From: Hymenobacter psoromatis | GTDB lineage: Bacteria > Bacteroidota > Bacteroidia > Cytophagales > Hymenobacteraceae | Length of the DNA stretch: 64,000 nt | Assembly: GCA_001596155.1 (NCBI GenBank) | Contig: CP014771.1 | Location: 1 to 64,000 of the forward strand | Direction of reading: 5' to 3' | In this document: piece by piece, positions 1-9,000 of the stretch | Position numbering within the stretch: position 1 is the stretch's first letter | How the letters are laid out: every line of letters starts with the position of its first letter | Program-made: the position numbers and the translations under genes | Notes under the pieces: model-generated | Databases searched by the model: none | Seen by the model: the letters and a program-made list of their open reading frames with translations, nothing else | Told to the model about the DNA's origin: nothing

Positions 1-38
1 TAGTCAGTAGTCCCTGGTCATTTGTCGTTAAATAAAGT

Positions 39-913
39 ATGCCACCTATCTGTTTTATTTTCAATCCTATGGCCGGCACCGGTCGTCAGGCCGACTTTCC
101 AGCGCTGCTCCAACGCTACTTCGGAGGGGTGGCGGGTACCGATTACCTGCTGCGCCCCACCGAGCGGCCCGGCCACGCCACGGAGCTGGCCCGCGCTGCT
201 GCCCAGGCAGGCTGCCGGATTGTGGTGGCGGTGGGGGCGATGGCACCGTGAACGAAGTAGGCCAGGGCCTGCTGGGCCAGACCGGCGCGGCGCTGGGCAT
301 CGTGCCGCGCGGTTCGGGCAATGGGCTGGCCCGGCACCTGCGGGTGCCGCTGGGCCTGCCGGCGGCGTTGCGCCGGCTGCGGCAGCCCACTTTCAGCCGC
401 ATGGATGTGGGCACCATCAATGGCCGGCCGTTTTTTTGCACGGCGGGGCTGGGGTTCGACGCGCACGTGAGCCAGCACTTTGCGCGGGCCGGTTCACGCG
501 GGCTGAGCACGTATTTGCGGGTCACGATTCGGGAATATGGCCACTTCCGGCTCGTGCCGGTGGAAGTCGCGACCAATGGCCAGACCTTGGTCACCGACTG
601 CTACGTGCTGGCTTTTGCCAATGCCTCGCAGTATGGTAATAATGCCTACATCGCGCCGCAGGCCAACATTGAAGATGGCCTGCTCGATATGTGCCTCATC
701 GATGCCCTACCCCCCTGGCGGGCGCTGCAAGTGATGCTGGGCATGGCGCTGGGCACCATGCCGCGCACCGGCGGCGCGACCTACCGCCACACGCGGCACG
801 CCACAGTGCGCGCCGCCGCGCCACTGGGCTACCACGCCGACGGTGACTACCTGGGCCACGCCACCGAGTTTGAGGTGAGCCTGCTGCCGCTGGCGCTGGA
901 GGTGGCCGTGTAG
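39..913 (+). pseudogene. Diacylglycerol/lipid kinase family protein, frameshifted
   Basis: Two overlapping frames make one protein of the DAGK_cat lipid kinase family, which phosphorylates lipids using ATP. Frame 1 (39-251, 70 aa) carries the opening FNPMAGTG motif. Frame 2 (248-913, 221 aa) carries NEVGQGLLG and PRGSGNGLAR. The break lies in the nucleotide-binding loop: the family reads VVAVGGDGTVNE, but a run of only five G (233-237) gives VVAVGAMAP and a stop. One extra G would restore a 291-residue protein of normal family length. The frameshift is seen directly. Whether it is a real mutation, a sequencing error in a homopolymer or a phase-variable site cannot be told. The next gene follows after 72 nt on the same strand. 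Confidence 0.8.
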
Positions 914-985
914 GGGTGGGGGATAGGCCGATAATTATCCAGCCGCAAGCGCAGCAACAACCAGTAAATTAGCCTGATACTAAAG

Positions 986-1330
986 ATGAAAAACGACCCG
1001 TCGCGCCGCCAGGGGGTAGTGTATTCTACCAATCCCGAGTTCTCTTTTCAGACCGATGAGCCGGCCGGGGCCACCACCCTACCCCCCCGCCAGCAGCAGC
1101 TGCGCGTGCAGCTCGACAAAAAGCAGCGCGGCGGCAAGCAGGTGACGCTCGTGACGGGCTTCGTGGGCCGCGACGAAGACCTGCAAACCCTGGGCAAGCT
1201 CCTGAAAACTAAGTGCGGAGTAGGCGGCAGCGCCAAGGACAACGAGATAGTAGTGCAGGGCGACCTGCGCACCAAGGTGCTCGAAATTCTACTCAAAGAA
1301 GGCTACAAAGCCAAGCAGATTGGCGGCTGA
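986..1330 (+). CDS. SUI1/eIF1-type translation factor (YciH-like)
   Basis: A 114-residue protein whose C-terminal two thirds match the SUI1/eIF1 fold: QLDKKQRGGKQVTLVTGF, then LGKLLKTKCGVGGSAKDNE and VLEILLKEGYKAKQIGG. The family resembles the eukaryotic start-codon selection factor; the bacterial members' role in translation is not well defined. The N-terminal 40 residues are low complexity and probably unstructured. The gene stands alone and converges on the PspC gene, with a strong terminator hairpin just downstream. ATG 986 is the first start and gives a family-typical length. Confidence 0.85.
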   Translation: MKNDPSRRQGVVYSTNPEFSFQTDEPAGATTLPPRQQQLRVQLDKKQRGGKQVTLVTGFVGRDEDLQTLGKLLKTKCGVGGSAKDNEIVVQGDLRTKVLEILLKEGYKAKQIGG

Positions 1331-1350
1331 GGGTGGCTTGGGCTTCGACT

Positions 1351-1408
1351 AAAAAGGAGGGGGTAGGGAAGGTTAGCCGCGGCCAACTTTCCCTATCCCC
1401 TCCTTTTT
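1351..1408. terminator. Bidirectional terminator hairpin
   Basis: A 28-bp near-perfect stem with an A5 start and T5 end sits between the convergent SUI1 and PspC genes, so each strand has a U-tract. The left arm contains GGGGGTAGGG and the right arm CCCTATCCCC, making this one of several hairpins that include the G-rich motif. Confidence 0.8.
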
Positions 1409-1420
1409 GGCCGAAGCTGC

Positions 1421-4117
1421 TTAGTCCCGCGCTTCTTCCAGCGAGCTGTTGCCGCTGAGGTCTTTCTCAATGTGCTCGGGCTTGCCGGCGTAGCGCCCCC
1501 GGCTGCTGCCGCTGAGGTCGGCGGTGAGGCCATTGCTGGCGCGCACGGCGGCTTGCGAAGCGCCCGATAGTTTGAGGGTGGTGTTTTCGGTGCGCAGGTC
1601 CAGGCCCTCAAACTGGCTGGCGCTGGAGCCGTCCACGGTGAGGTTGTGGGCGGTGCCGCTCAGGGTGGCGTGGCTGGCGCCGCTCAGGCTCACGTCAAGG
1701 TTCGGCACGTCCACGTTGAGGCGGGCAAACGACGCGCCCGACACGTCGAGGCCCAGGTTTTCGTCGCGGAAGCCGCTCACGTCGGCCTGGCAGGCCCCGT
1801 TCAACTCCAGCTTCTGGAGGCGGGGTAGGGTGATGGTGACCAGAATGGGATGACTGGAGAAGCTAAAGCCCGAAAAGAAGCCGCGGTCGCGGTGGCGCAC
1901 CACCAGGCGGTCGCCGTCCACGCGCAGGCTCACCTGCTGGAGGTCCTGGGAGCTGCCGGCGGCCTCCACGTGGTAGCTGTCGCCCTGGCGCACCAGCACC
2001 CGGAAAGCGCCGTGGGTTTCAATCTCGGTGAAGTTGTCGGGGTTGTTCAGGTTTTTGCGGCCGTTGCCGTAGCTGCTCAGGTTGGTGTTGAATTTCGGGG
2101 CCTCGGTGCTGATGCGAATGTCGGGCTGGTCGCCGTCGGTGTTCACGCGCACCCGCATTTTGGTGCCGTTCAGGCCCAGGTCCACCACCTCGTCGTCGTT
2201 GTTATCGTCATTATCGCGGTCGGCGCGGTCGTTGTCCGAGTTGCCTTCATCGCCAGCGTTAGCAGGGCAATCCAGGCAGGTAAATTTACCCTCGCGGGTG
2301 AAGCGCGCCCGGTAGGGCCGGTCGCCGCCGGGACGGTGGCCACTGGTAAAATCATTGTCGTCAAGGTGTTCAATAAAGAGCGGCGTCAACCGATAGGTCT
2401 TGTCCAGCGGCAAGTGCAGCGTCAGGCTCAGCTTCTGGTCGCGGAACGCGGCGTTGCTTTTCAGCGTCGTGCCCTGGTCAAAAATGATGGTCGAATCGCG
2501 CTGATTGATGTGGTAGTCGATGGTCTGCTGCGCCGTGAGGCGCGCCGATTCCGGCGTACGGCCGCGGGCCTTAAATTCTTGTTCCACGAAAGGCGCGGCC
2601 CCGCTGTCGGCCGGTGCCAGGTTGATAGCTACCCACTGAAAATGGTCTTCCACGTTGCGCGAATCCAGCACGATGCCAGGGCCAGCAATGGGTTGCAGGC
2701 CCAGGGTAGTGTTATAGGTGCCTCTGGTCTGAAAATCGCGGGCCACCTGCAGGCCCGCCGCCGCGCTGCCCACCAAGGCCAGCAGCCACAGCCCCAACAG
2801 TACGCCTCTCGATGAGCGGCTCAGCACCGAGCGGCGCAACAGCAGGCGCACGCCTAACAACAACAGCCCCAGGCCCGGAATACCCAGCAGCAGCGCCCCG
2901 CTAATGGCCCCCCAGGGTGGCAGGTTGCGCACCACCGCCCCGAAGCTGTCATCAAACATAAAGCCATTGCTGGTGCGCTCCACCGCCGTGAAGGGAATAA
3001 TGCTCAGGGCCGCGCCCAGCAGCATCAGCACGCTAAACAGCCACGAGCCGCCCCAAAAAATTAGCAGCGCGCCCACTATCCAGCGCAGCAGCGTGCCAAT
3101 CAAACCCACCGCTGGCCGCGCCCCGCGCGCCGCGCTTTCCAGGTAAGTGCCAAGCGGCCGGTTGGGGGGGGTAGGGGCGCCATCGCCATCGAGCGCGCTG
3201 CTGCGCAAGTTGTTGTCAATGCCCGAAAGCGTGACGGCATCGCCGCGCATCTGCATCTTCTCCGACATCGTGCGGGCCTCCGGCACCACCGCCCACAGTA
3301 TGAGGTAGATAATCAAGGTTGAGCCGCCCAGAAACAAGCCTAGCAGCAACAGCACCCGTATCAGCACCACATCGGTCTGGAAGTACGCCGCCAGGCCGGC
3401 GGCCACGCCGCCCACCTTGCCCGTGTCGGTGTCGCGGAAGAGCTTGCGCCCGGTGAGCTTGCCGCCAAAGTCCAGCGTGTCAATGGGAGCCGGCGCGTCG
3501 TCGCGCTTGGGCAGCACTATCCATAAAATGCCGTAGAGAACGACCACCAAGCCAGGCAGGTCGAAGTCGCGGTCAAAAAGCCCAACACCGGGAAAGGGAA
3601 AGCGGTGCCGAAATAAATTGGGCAGCAGCACCAGCACCAGGAAAATCAGGCGCACCACCAGCGGGTTCACGCGGAAATACTGCGCCAGGCCGGCGCACAC
3701 GCCCGCCACTTTGCGATGCGCCAGGTCGCGATACAGGCGGCGGGGCTGGCCATCGGCGGCTTGGCCGTCGAAGGGGGGGGTAGGGCCGGTGGCGCGGCCG
3801 GAGCCGGAAGCAGTCGCGGCCGGCTCGGCATAGGCGGCATCTTCCTCGTCGGGCTCGGTGGCGAAGTCGCTGACGCGGCCCATCTTGGCCGTCAGCTCCT
3901 CCACGTCGGCCAGGGTAATAACCTGCTTGCTCACCGAGAGGCGCGCCGCGAACAGCTCGGCAATGCGGCCCTCAATATCGGCCACGATTTCTTCGTGGCC
4001 CTGGTAGCTGGCGAAGTGCGCCTTCACCTCCTGGAGGTAGCGGCTAAGTACTTCGTAGCCATCATCTTCAATGTGAAAGATGAGCCCCTGTAAATTGATG
4101 CTGATGTTCTTTTTCAT
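1421..4117 (-). CDS. PspC-domain membrane protein with GIN (DUF2807) C-terminus
   Basis: An 898-residue envelope protein. Residues 1-80 are a conserved cytoplasmic head (LQGLIFHIEDDGYEVLSRYL). Two PspC domains follow at about 125-205 (KVAGVCAGLAQYF) and 220-290 (KVGGVAAGLAAYFQTD), each with hydrophobic segments. More membrane segments lie at about 340-460. A long extracytoplasmic part ends in a beta-helical GIN/DUF2807 domain from about 700, rich in LSGAS/LSGSS repeats. PspC domains belong to membrane-stress responses; GIN heads are putative adhesin or polymer-binding modules. The PadR repressor gene lies 69 nt upstream on the same strand, so the two are probably one operon. Confidence 0.88.
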   Translation of the reverse strand: MKKNISINLQGLIFHIEDDGYEVLSRYLQEVKAHFASYQGHEEIVADIEGRIAELFAARLSVSKQVITLADVEELTAKMGRVSDFATEPDEEDAAYAEPAATASGSGRATGPTPPFDGQAADGQPRRLYRDLAHRKVAGVCAGLAQYFRVNPLVVRLIFLVLVLLPNLFRHRFPFPGVGLFDRDFDLPGLVVVLYGILWIVLPKRDDAPAPIDTLDFGGKLTGRKLFRDTDTGKVGGVAAGLAAYFQTDVVLIRVLLLLGLFLGGSTLIIYLILWAVVPEARTMSEKMQMRGDAVTLSGIDNNLRSSALDGDGAPTPPNRPLGTYLESAARGARPAVGLIGTLLRWIVGALLIFWGGSWLFSVLMLLGAALSIIPFTAVERTSNGFMFDDSFGAVVRNLPPWGAISGALLLGIPGLGLLLLGVRLLLRRSVLSRSSRGVLLGLWLLALVGSAAAGLQVARDFQTRGTYNTTLGLQPIAGPGIVLDSRNVEDHFQWVAINLAPADSGAAPFVEQEFKARGRTPESARLTAQQTIDYHINQRDSTIIFDQGTTLKSNAAFRDQKLSLTLHLPLDKTYRLTPLFIEHLDDNDFTSGHRPGGDRPYRARFTREGKFTCLDCPANAGDEGNSDNDRADRDNDDNNDDEVVDLGLNGTKMRVRVNTDGDQPDIRISTEAPKFNTNLSSYGNGRKNLNNPDNFTEIETHGAFRVLVRQGDSYHVEAAGSSQDLQQVSLRVDGDRLVVRHRDRGFFSGFSFSSHPILVTITLPRLQKLELNGACQADVSGFRDENLGLDVSGASFARLNVDVPNLDVSLSGASHATLSGTAHNLTVDGSSASQFEGLDLRTENTTLKLSGASQAAVRASNGLTADLSGSSRGRYAGKPEHIEKDLSGNSSLEEARD

Positions 4118-4186
4118 GAGAAAGGCCGCAGGCGCGAAGCGCGGCAGGTTAGGCTGAGAAAGGAGATTTGGCGAAAAAGAGAGGCA

Positions 4187-4525
4187 TTAAACAGGGCGGG
4201 GCGGCTGGCGAATAATGCCCACCGACAGCGCCATGTCCTCCCAGGTCTGGCGCAGCTCTTCCAAAAACTGGCGGCCGGCCGCCGTGAGCGTGTAGTATTT
4301 GCGGGGCGGCCCCGAGGTCGATTCCTTCCACACGTAGTCGAGCAAAGCGGCATTTTTGAGGCGCGTGAGCAGGGGGTAGAGGGTGCCTTCCACCACAATC
4401 ATGCGGGCGGCGGTCAACTCCTCCAGCATGTCGCTGGCGTAGGCCTCCCCGCGGCCAATAATCTCCAGGATGCAGAATTCGAGGATGCCTTTGCGCATCT
4501 GCACCTGGGTGTTCTCTAGTTTCAT
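4187..4525 (-). CDS. PadR family transcriptional regulator
   Basis: A 112-residue winged-helix repressor of the PadR type. It shows the family core: RKGILEFCILEIIGRGEAYA, then VVEGTLYPLLTRLKNAALL and RKYYTLTAAGRQFLEEL. It starts at ATG 4525 and is the first gene of a pair with the downstream PspC/GIN gene, a pairing often seen in Bacteroidota. It probably represses its own operon in response to envelope conditions (inference). Palindromic sequence over its promoter at 4558-4595 is a candidate operator. Confidence 0.9.
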   Translation of the reverse strand: MKLENTQVQMRKGILEFCILEIIGRGEAYASDMLEELTAARMIVVEGTLYPLLTRLKNAALLDYVWKESTSGPPRKYYTLTAAGRQFLEELRQTWEDMALSVGIIRQPPRPV

Positions 4526-4557
4526 GGGCGGTATGGGCTAGTAGTAGGTGAGGAACG

Positions 4558-4595
4558 GTACAAATGTACAACGGGTACTTTGTATTGCATAATAC
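4558..4595 (-). promoter_or_regulatory. Candidate promoter -7 box with PadR operator palindromes
   Basis: On the minus strand TACATTTG (4561-4568) matches the Bacteroidota -7 box TAnnTTTG about 35 nt before the padR start. It lies inside the palindrome GTACAAATGTAC (4558-4569). A second inverted repeat, GTATT-GCAT-AATAC, spans 4582-4595. No good -33 TTG box was seen. The operator role is inferred from position. Confidence 0.4.
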
Positions 4596-4745
4596 TCGGT
4601 GTAAAAATTTTCGTTGCCCGCCGCCATTTATTTTTTCGTCTTTCCTACCCCACCTGATTCTTTCGTCCAATGCCAGCCGCCACCAATCCTAAAAACACGG
4701 ACTAACTGCGCGCTAGCCAGTCACCTGCGCGTTTCTGGCTTCGCG

Positions 4746-4761
4746 GCGCGCGCGCGCGCGC
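4746..4761. repeat. (GC)8 dinucleotide tract
   Basis: Eight GC dinucleotides in the intergenic stretch between padR and the PorV/PorQ-like gene. Such tracts can slip or adopt Z-DNA; no function is evident. The rest of 4596-4819 holds nothing I recognise. Confidence 0.7.
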
Positions 4762-4819
4762 ACTATCCGGCAGTAACTTGCGTTGCTGCTCCATCTTATT
4801 TTTCAATTATTAGTTTGCT

Positions 4820-5965
4820 ATGCTAAAACTTTCCGCTTCGAGCCGCCCCTGGGCGGCAGGGTTGGGGTTGAGTGTGCTGCTAGGGCTGGCCGCCGCGCCC
4901 GCCGCCCGCGCCCAGACCAACACGCCCAAGTACAGCAACGAGTTTATGAACCTCGGGGCTGGTGCCCGCTCGCTGGGCATGGGCAAAACCCAGGTGAGCC
5001 TGGCCGACGATGCCACCGCCGGCTATTGGAACCCCGCCGCCCTCACCAACATCAAGGCCAAGTACGATGGCGTGCTGATGCACTCCGAGCTGTTTTCGGG
5101 GGTAGTGAAGAACGACTACGCCGCCTTTGCCATGCCGCTGGATGAGAAGAGTGCCATCGGCGTGACGCTGCTGCGCTCGGGCGTCGATAACATTGCCGAT
5201 ACTCGTTCGCTCATTAACGAGTACGGATATATTCAGTATGATAAAATCACGTATTTCTCGGTGGCCGACTACGCGCTGCTGCTCTCCTACGCCCGCAAGC
5301 TGGGCCCCGAGGGCCTGAGCGTGGGCGGCAGTGCCAAGGTCATTTACCGCAACGTGGGCAGCTATGCCAACGCCTACGGCTTCGGGGTGGATGTGGGCTT
5401 GCAATACAACCACAAAGGCTGGCGGCTGGGCCTGATGGCCCGCGACATTACAACCACTTTCAACGCCTGGAGCATCGACGCCGACAAGTTCAGGGCCAAC
5501 GCGATACCGGGCGAGGCTATTCCGACCAACACGACCGAGCTAACCCTGCCGCGCCTGGTGCTGGGCGCGGGCCGGCAGTTTAAGCTGCCCGCGCAGTTTA
5601 CGGCCCTGGTGGCCGTGGACCTGGAAGCCACCACCGATGGCCAGCGCAACACGCTCATCTCGGCCAAGCCCGTGAGCGTGGACCCGCGCGCGGGGGTAGA
5701 GTTTGGCTATCGCAACCTGGCCTTCCTGCGGGGGGGGGTAGGAAACTACCAGCAAATCGAGAATTTCGATAGGCAAAAGCAGTGGAAGGGCCAGTATAGC
5801 CTGGGGGTGGGCGTGGCCATCAGCGGCCTGCGCGTGGACCTGGCCCTCTCGCGCCTCGACGTGGGCGTGCAGGACGGTGCCTCGTCCCAAACCAACTCGC
5901 TCATTGTGAGCCTGGGCTACGGCCTGGGCAGCCGGGCCAGCACCGGGCTGCCCAGCATCAGATAA
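4820..5965 (+). CDS. PorV/PorQ family outer-membrane protein
   Basis: A 381-residue protein with a signal peptide (cleavage near ARAQT) and the family signature FMNLGAGARSLGMGKTQVSLADDATAGYWNPAAL, a FadL-like beta-barrel family. PorV and PorQ work with the type IX secretion system: PorV carries cargo from the translocon to the sortase. The next gene, 49 nt downstream, is a PorU2-like sortase, which supports a T9SS attachment role. A G8 tract at about 5731-5738 encodes RGGVGN in frame. I cannot tell PorV from PorQ with confidence. Confidence 0.85.
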   Translation: MLKLSASSRPWAAGLGLSVLLGLAAAPAARAQTNTPKYSNEFMNLGAGARSLGMGKTQVSLADDATAGYWNPAALTNIKAKYDGVLMHSELFSGVVKNDYAAFAMPLDEKSAIGVTLLRSGVDNIADTRSLINEYGYIQYDKITYFSVADYALLLSYARKLGPEGLSVGGSAKVIYRNVGSYANAYGFGVDVGLQYNHKGWRLGLMARDITTTFNAWSIDADKFRANAIPGEAIPTNTTELTLPRLVLGAGRQFKLPAQFTALVAVDLEATTDGQRNTLISAKPVSVDPRAGVEFGYRNLAFLRGGVGNYQQIENFDRQKQWKGQYSLGVGVAISGLRVDLALSRLDVGVQDGASSQTNSLIVSLGYGLGSRASTGLPSIR

Positions 5966-6014
5966 GGTGCGCGTTGCTGACTACTACTACTATAGCTGCT
6001 TAATTGGCTGAACT

Positions 6015-9000
6015 ATGAACAATCACTACCCCGCTGCGTGGCAGCATTTAGTCTATAAAGTAAAAACCTGGCGCGGCGCGTGCCTGCTCGTGCTGGCCTG
6101 CCTGCTGCTGAGCCCGGTGGCGCGGGCGCAGTCGGGCCCCTACGGCAACGAATGGATAGTGCCGGGCCAGCCGTATTATAAGATGAAGGTGTGGCGCGAT
6201 GGCCTCTATCGCCTCGACTACGCTTACCTGAGCAAACTCAGCGGCATCACGGGCGTGGCCCCGACGCAGCTGCAGCTGTGGCGGCGCGGCCGGGAAGTGG
6301 CCGTGTACCAGGGCGGCAGCGCCGCCGCGCTCGACAATACTACCTACCTCGAATTCTACGGCCAGCGCAACGACGGCGTGCTCGACCGCGACCTGTATAA
6401 GGTGCCCGCCGACCAGTCGCATCCATTTTATAGCTTCTACACCGACACGGCGGCCTACTTCATTACCTGGAGCGCCGGCCGGCCCGGCAAGCGCATGGCT
6501 CAGCCCGTGGCCGCCGGGGGTGCCCCGCACGCCTGGCGCATTCAGTCGGCACTCAAAGTATTTAATGATTGGTACATGGATGCGCCGAACACAGATTACT
6601 ATACCTGCCTGCCGTGGCTGGAAAGGGGCGAAGGGTTTTATTCGCATTATAATTTCACCGCCTCCGCTGTCAACGACAGCTTGTTGCGGGCGGTGGAGAC
6701 GGCCCCGGCGGCCCCGCTGCCAACGGCGGAGGTGCTGATACTGGGGGCCAGCATTCCGGACCAGCCAGCGGGCAAGCACCTAACCAGCGTGGGCGTTATC
6801 CCACCGGGCGGGGCCTACCGCGAGCTGGGCGTGCTGACCTACCAGAACTTCGATTTCCGGCGGCAGCGCTCCACGTTGCAGCGCGGCGACATCAGCGCCA
6901 CGGGGCAGGTGGAGATAAATGCTCGAGTAGTGCCCGTCTCTGGGAGTAGTGGGATACCCGACGCGTGGCGCTACGGTTTTGTGCGACTGACCGCGCCGCA
7001 GCAAAATGTTTGGTTTGCCGACCGCCGCAACCTGTGGTTTCAGAACGACTCCTTGCTGAGCGGGCCCGCTACGTATGAGATTGACAATATTCCGGCTACG
7101 GTAATTGGCTATGATATTCAGGACCCCTGGAACGTGCAGCGCATCGCGCCGGCGGCCGCCCAAACCCTGGGCAGCGCGGCCCGGCGATTTGTATTTCCAG
7201 GGGCCACGAGCGCGCAAACGCGCCGCTTGCTGCTCGCCGACGCCGCCCAAACTTTGGTGCCCGGCGCGCCGATTGCGGTGCATTTTCGGGTTATTGACCC
7301 CGTAAAGCCCAACTTCGTTATCATCACTCACCCCAAGCTGATGAGGGCGGCGGGCTCGGAGCCCAACGCGGCCCGCGCCTATGCCAGCTACCGCGCCTCG
7401 GCGGCAGGCGGCGGCTACGATACCCTGATGGTGACGGCACCACTGCTCTACGACCAGTTTCACTACGGCGAGCGGTCGCTGCTGGCGTTGCGGCACTTCG
7501 CGCTGTGGCTGAACGCGGCCGCGCCTGTTCAGACCAAATACCTGCTGTTGTTGGGCAAGGGCATACAGCCTGATGCCTATTATAACGATGACTCGCCCCC
7601 CACCACTACCCTAGGCCTGACGGCCGCCGCCACAACCCGAGTTCTGGGAGACCAGGGCGTGGACCTGGTGCCGGTTTCATCGCGGGCGGCGTCGGATGAC
7701 ATTCTTTCCAGCGACTGGCAGCACGACAACTTCGTGGCTAAGCTGCCCACGGGCCGCGTAGTGGCCGCTACCCCGCAGGAGGTGTTGGACTACCTTGCCA
7801 AACTGATAACGCACGAAGCGCTGGGCGTGGAAAGCTGGCGCAAAAATGTGGTGCATCTGGCAGGGGGTAAAAGTGCCTTGGATTTTCAAGAGTTTGGGGG
7901 CTACCTGGATGCGTATAAGCAAATCATTGAGCGGCCCTTATTTGGGGGGCAGGTGACAACCTTCCGGCGCACGACACTCGGCCTGCCGATAAGCATTAAC
8001 ATCTCGACTGAGCTGAATAATGGCCTCTCGCTCATTTCTTATTTCGGGCACGGCTCTACCAATACTTTCGATGTGAATCTCGGCGACATCAACGACCCGG
8101 TCAATAACTATCGCAACGCGGGCCGCTACCCGGTGCTCATGTATGATGGCTGTGATGCGGGAGCCTGCTTCTACAACGCTCGCTCATTTGGTACCGACTG
8201 GTTGCTGGCTCCTAATAAAGGTGCCATCGGGATGTTGGCCGAGACGGACTTTGCTTACGCCTACCTGCTCAACCCGGCCCAGAGCCTGCTCCACCAGCTC
8301 TTGTTCAACAATCCTGTCTGGTTTGGGCGGCCCGTGCCGGAGGTGCGCAACGAAGTGGTGCGCCGCTTGCAGAGTACGTCGCCCTACTTGAACAACCCTG
8401 CCGGGGCTGTGGACCTGCTAGCCACGCTGTGGCAGGGCGACCCGGCGCTGCGCCTCTACGCTCCCGCCAAGCCCGACTTCGTGGCCAACGGCGTGTCGAT
8501 GACGCCCGCCACGGTGGCCGCCACGGCCACCAGCTTTCAGCTGAATATTTCCGTGAGCAACCCCGCGCGCATCACCTTCGACTCGATTGAGGTGCGTATT
8601 ACGCGCAGCTACGCGTCGCAGAACGGGGCGGCGGCCCGCAAGTCGGACGTTTTCCTCAAGACGTTCCGCCAGGCCTGGCAGCGCGACACGACGTACACGG
8701 TTACGATTCCCAACTCGGGCAACGTGTTTGGGACCAATAAATTTCTGGTGGAGCTGGACTACCGTAATAAGGTAGCCGAGCTGAACGAAAACAACAACTC
8801 GGCCGAGCTCTCCTACACGTTTCTGCAAGGCGGGGTGACGCAGCTGACGCCAACGGAGTTTGCCATCGTGGCGAGCCCTACCCCCCGCCTGGTGGCCCAA
8901 AGCAACGACCTGGCCTCGCCCACGCGGGGCTACGATTTCCAGGTGGACTCGGTGGCGACCTTCGATAGCAAAGCCTTGCAGTCGAAGCCCAACCTGCAAG

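Noticed and set aside
1850..2815. 321-codon plus-strand ORF opposite the GIN domain
   Set aside because: Val/Ala/His-rich shadow of the PspC/GIN gene.
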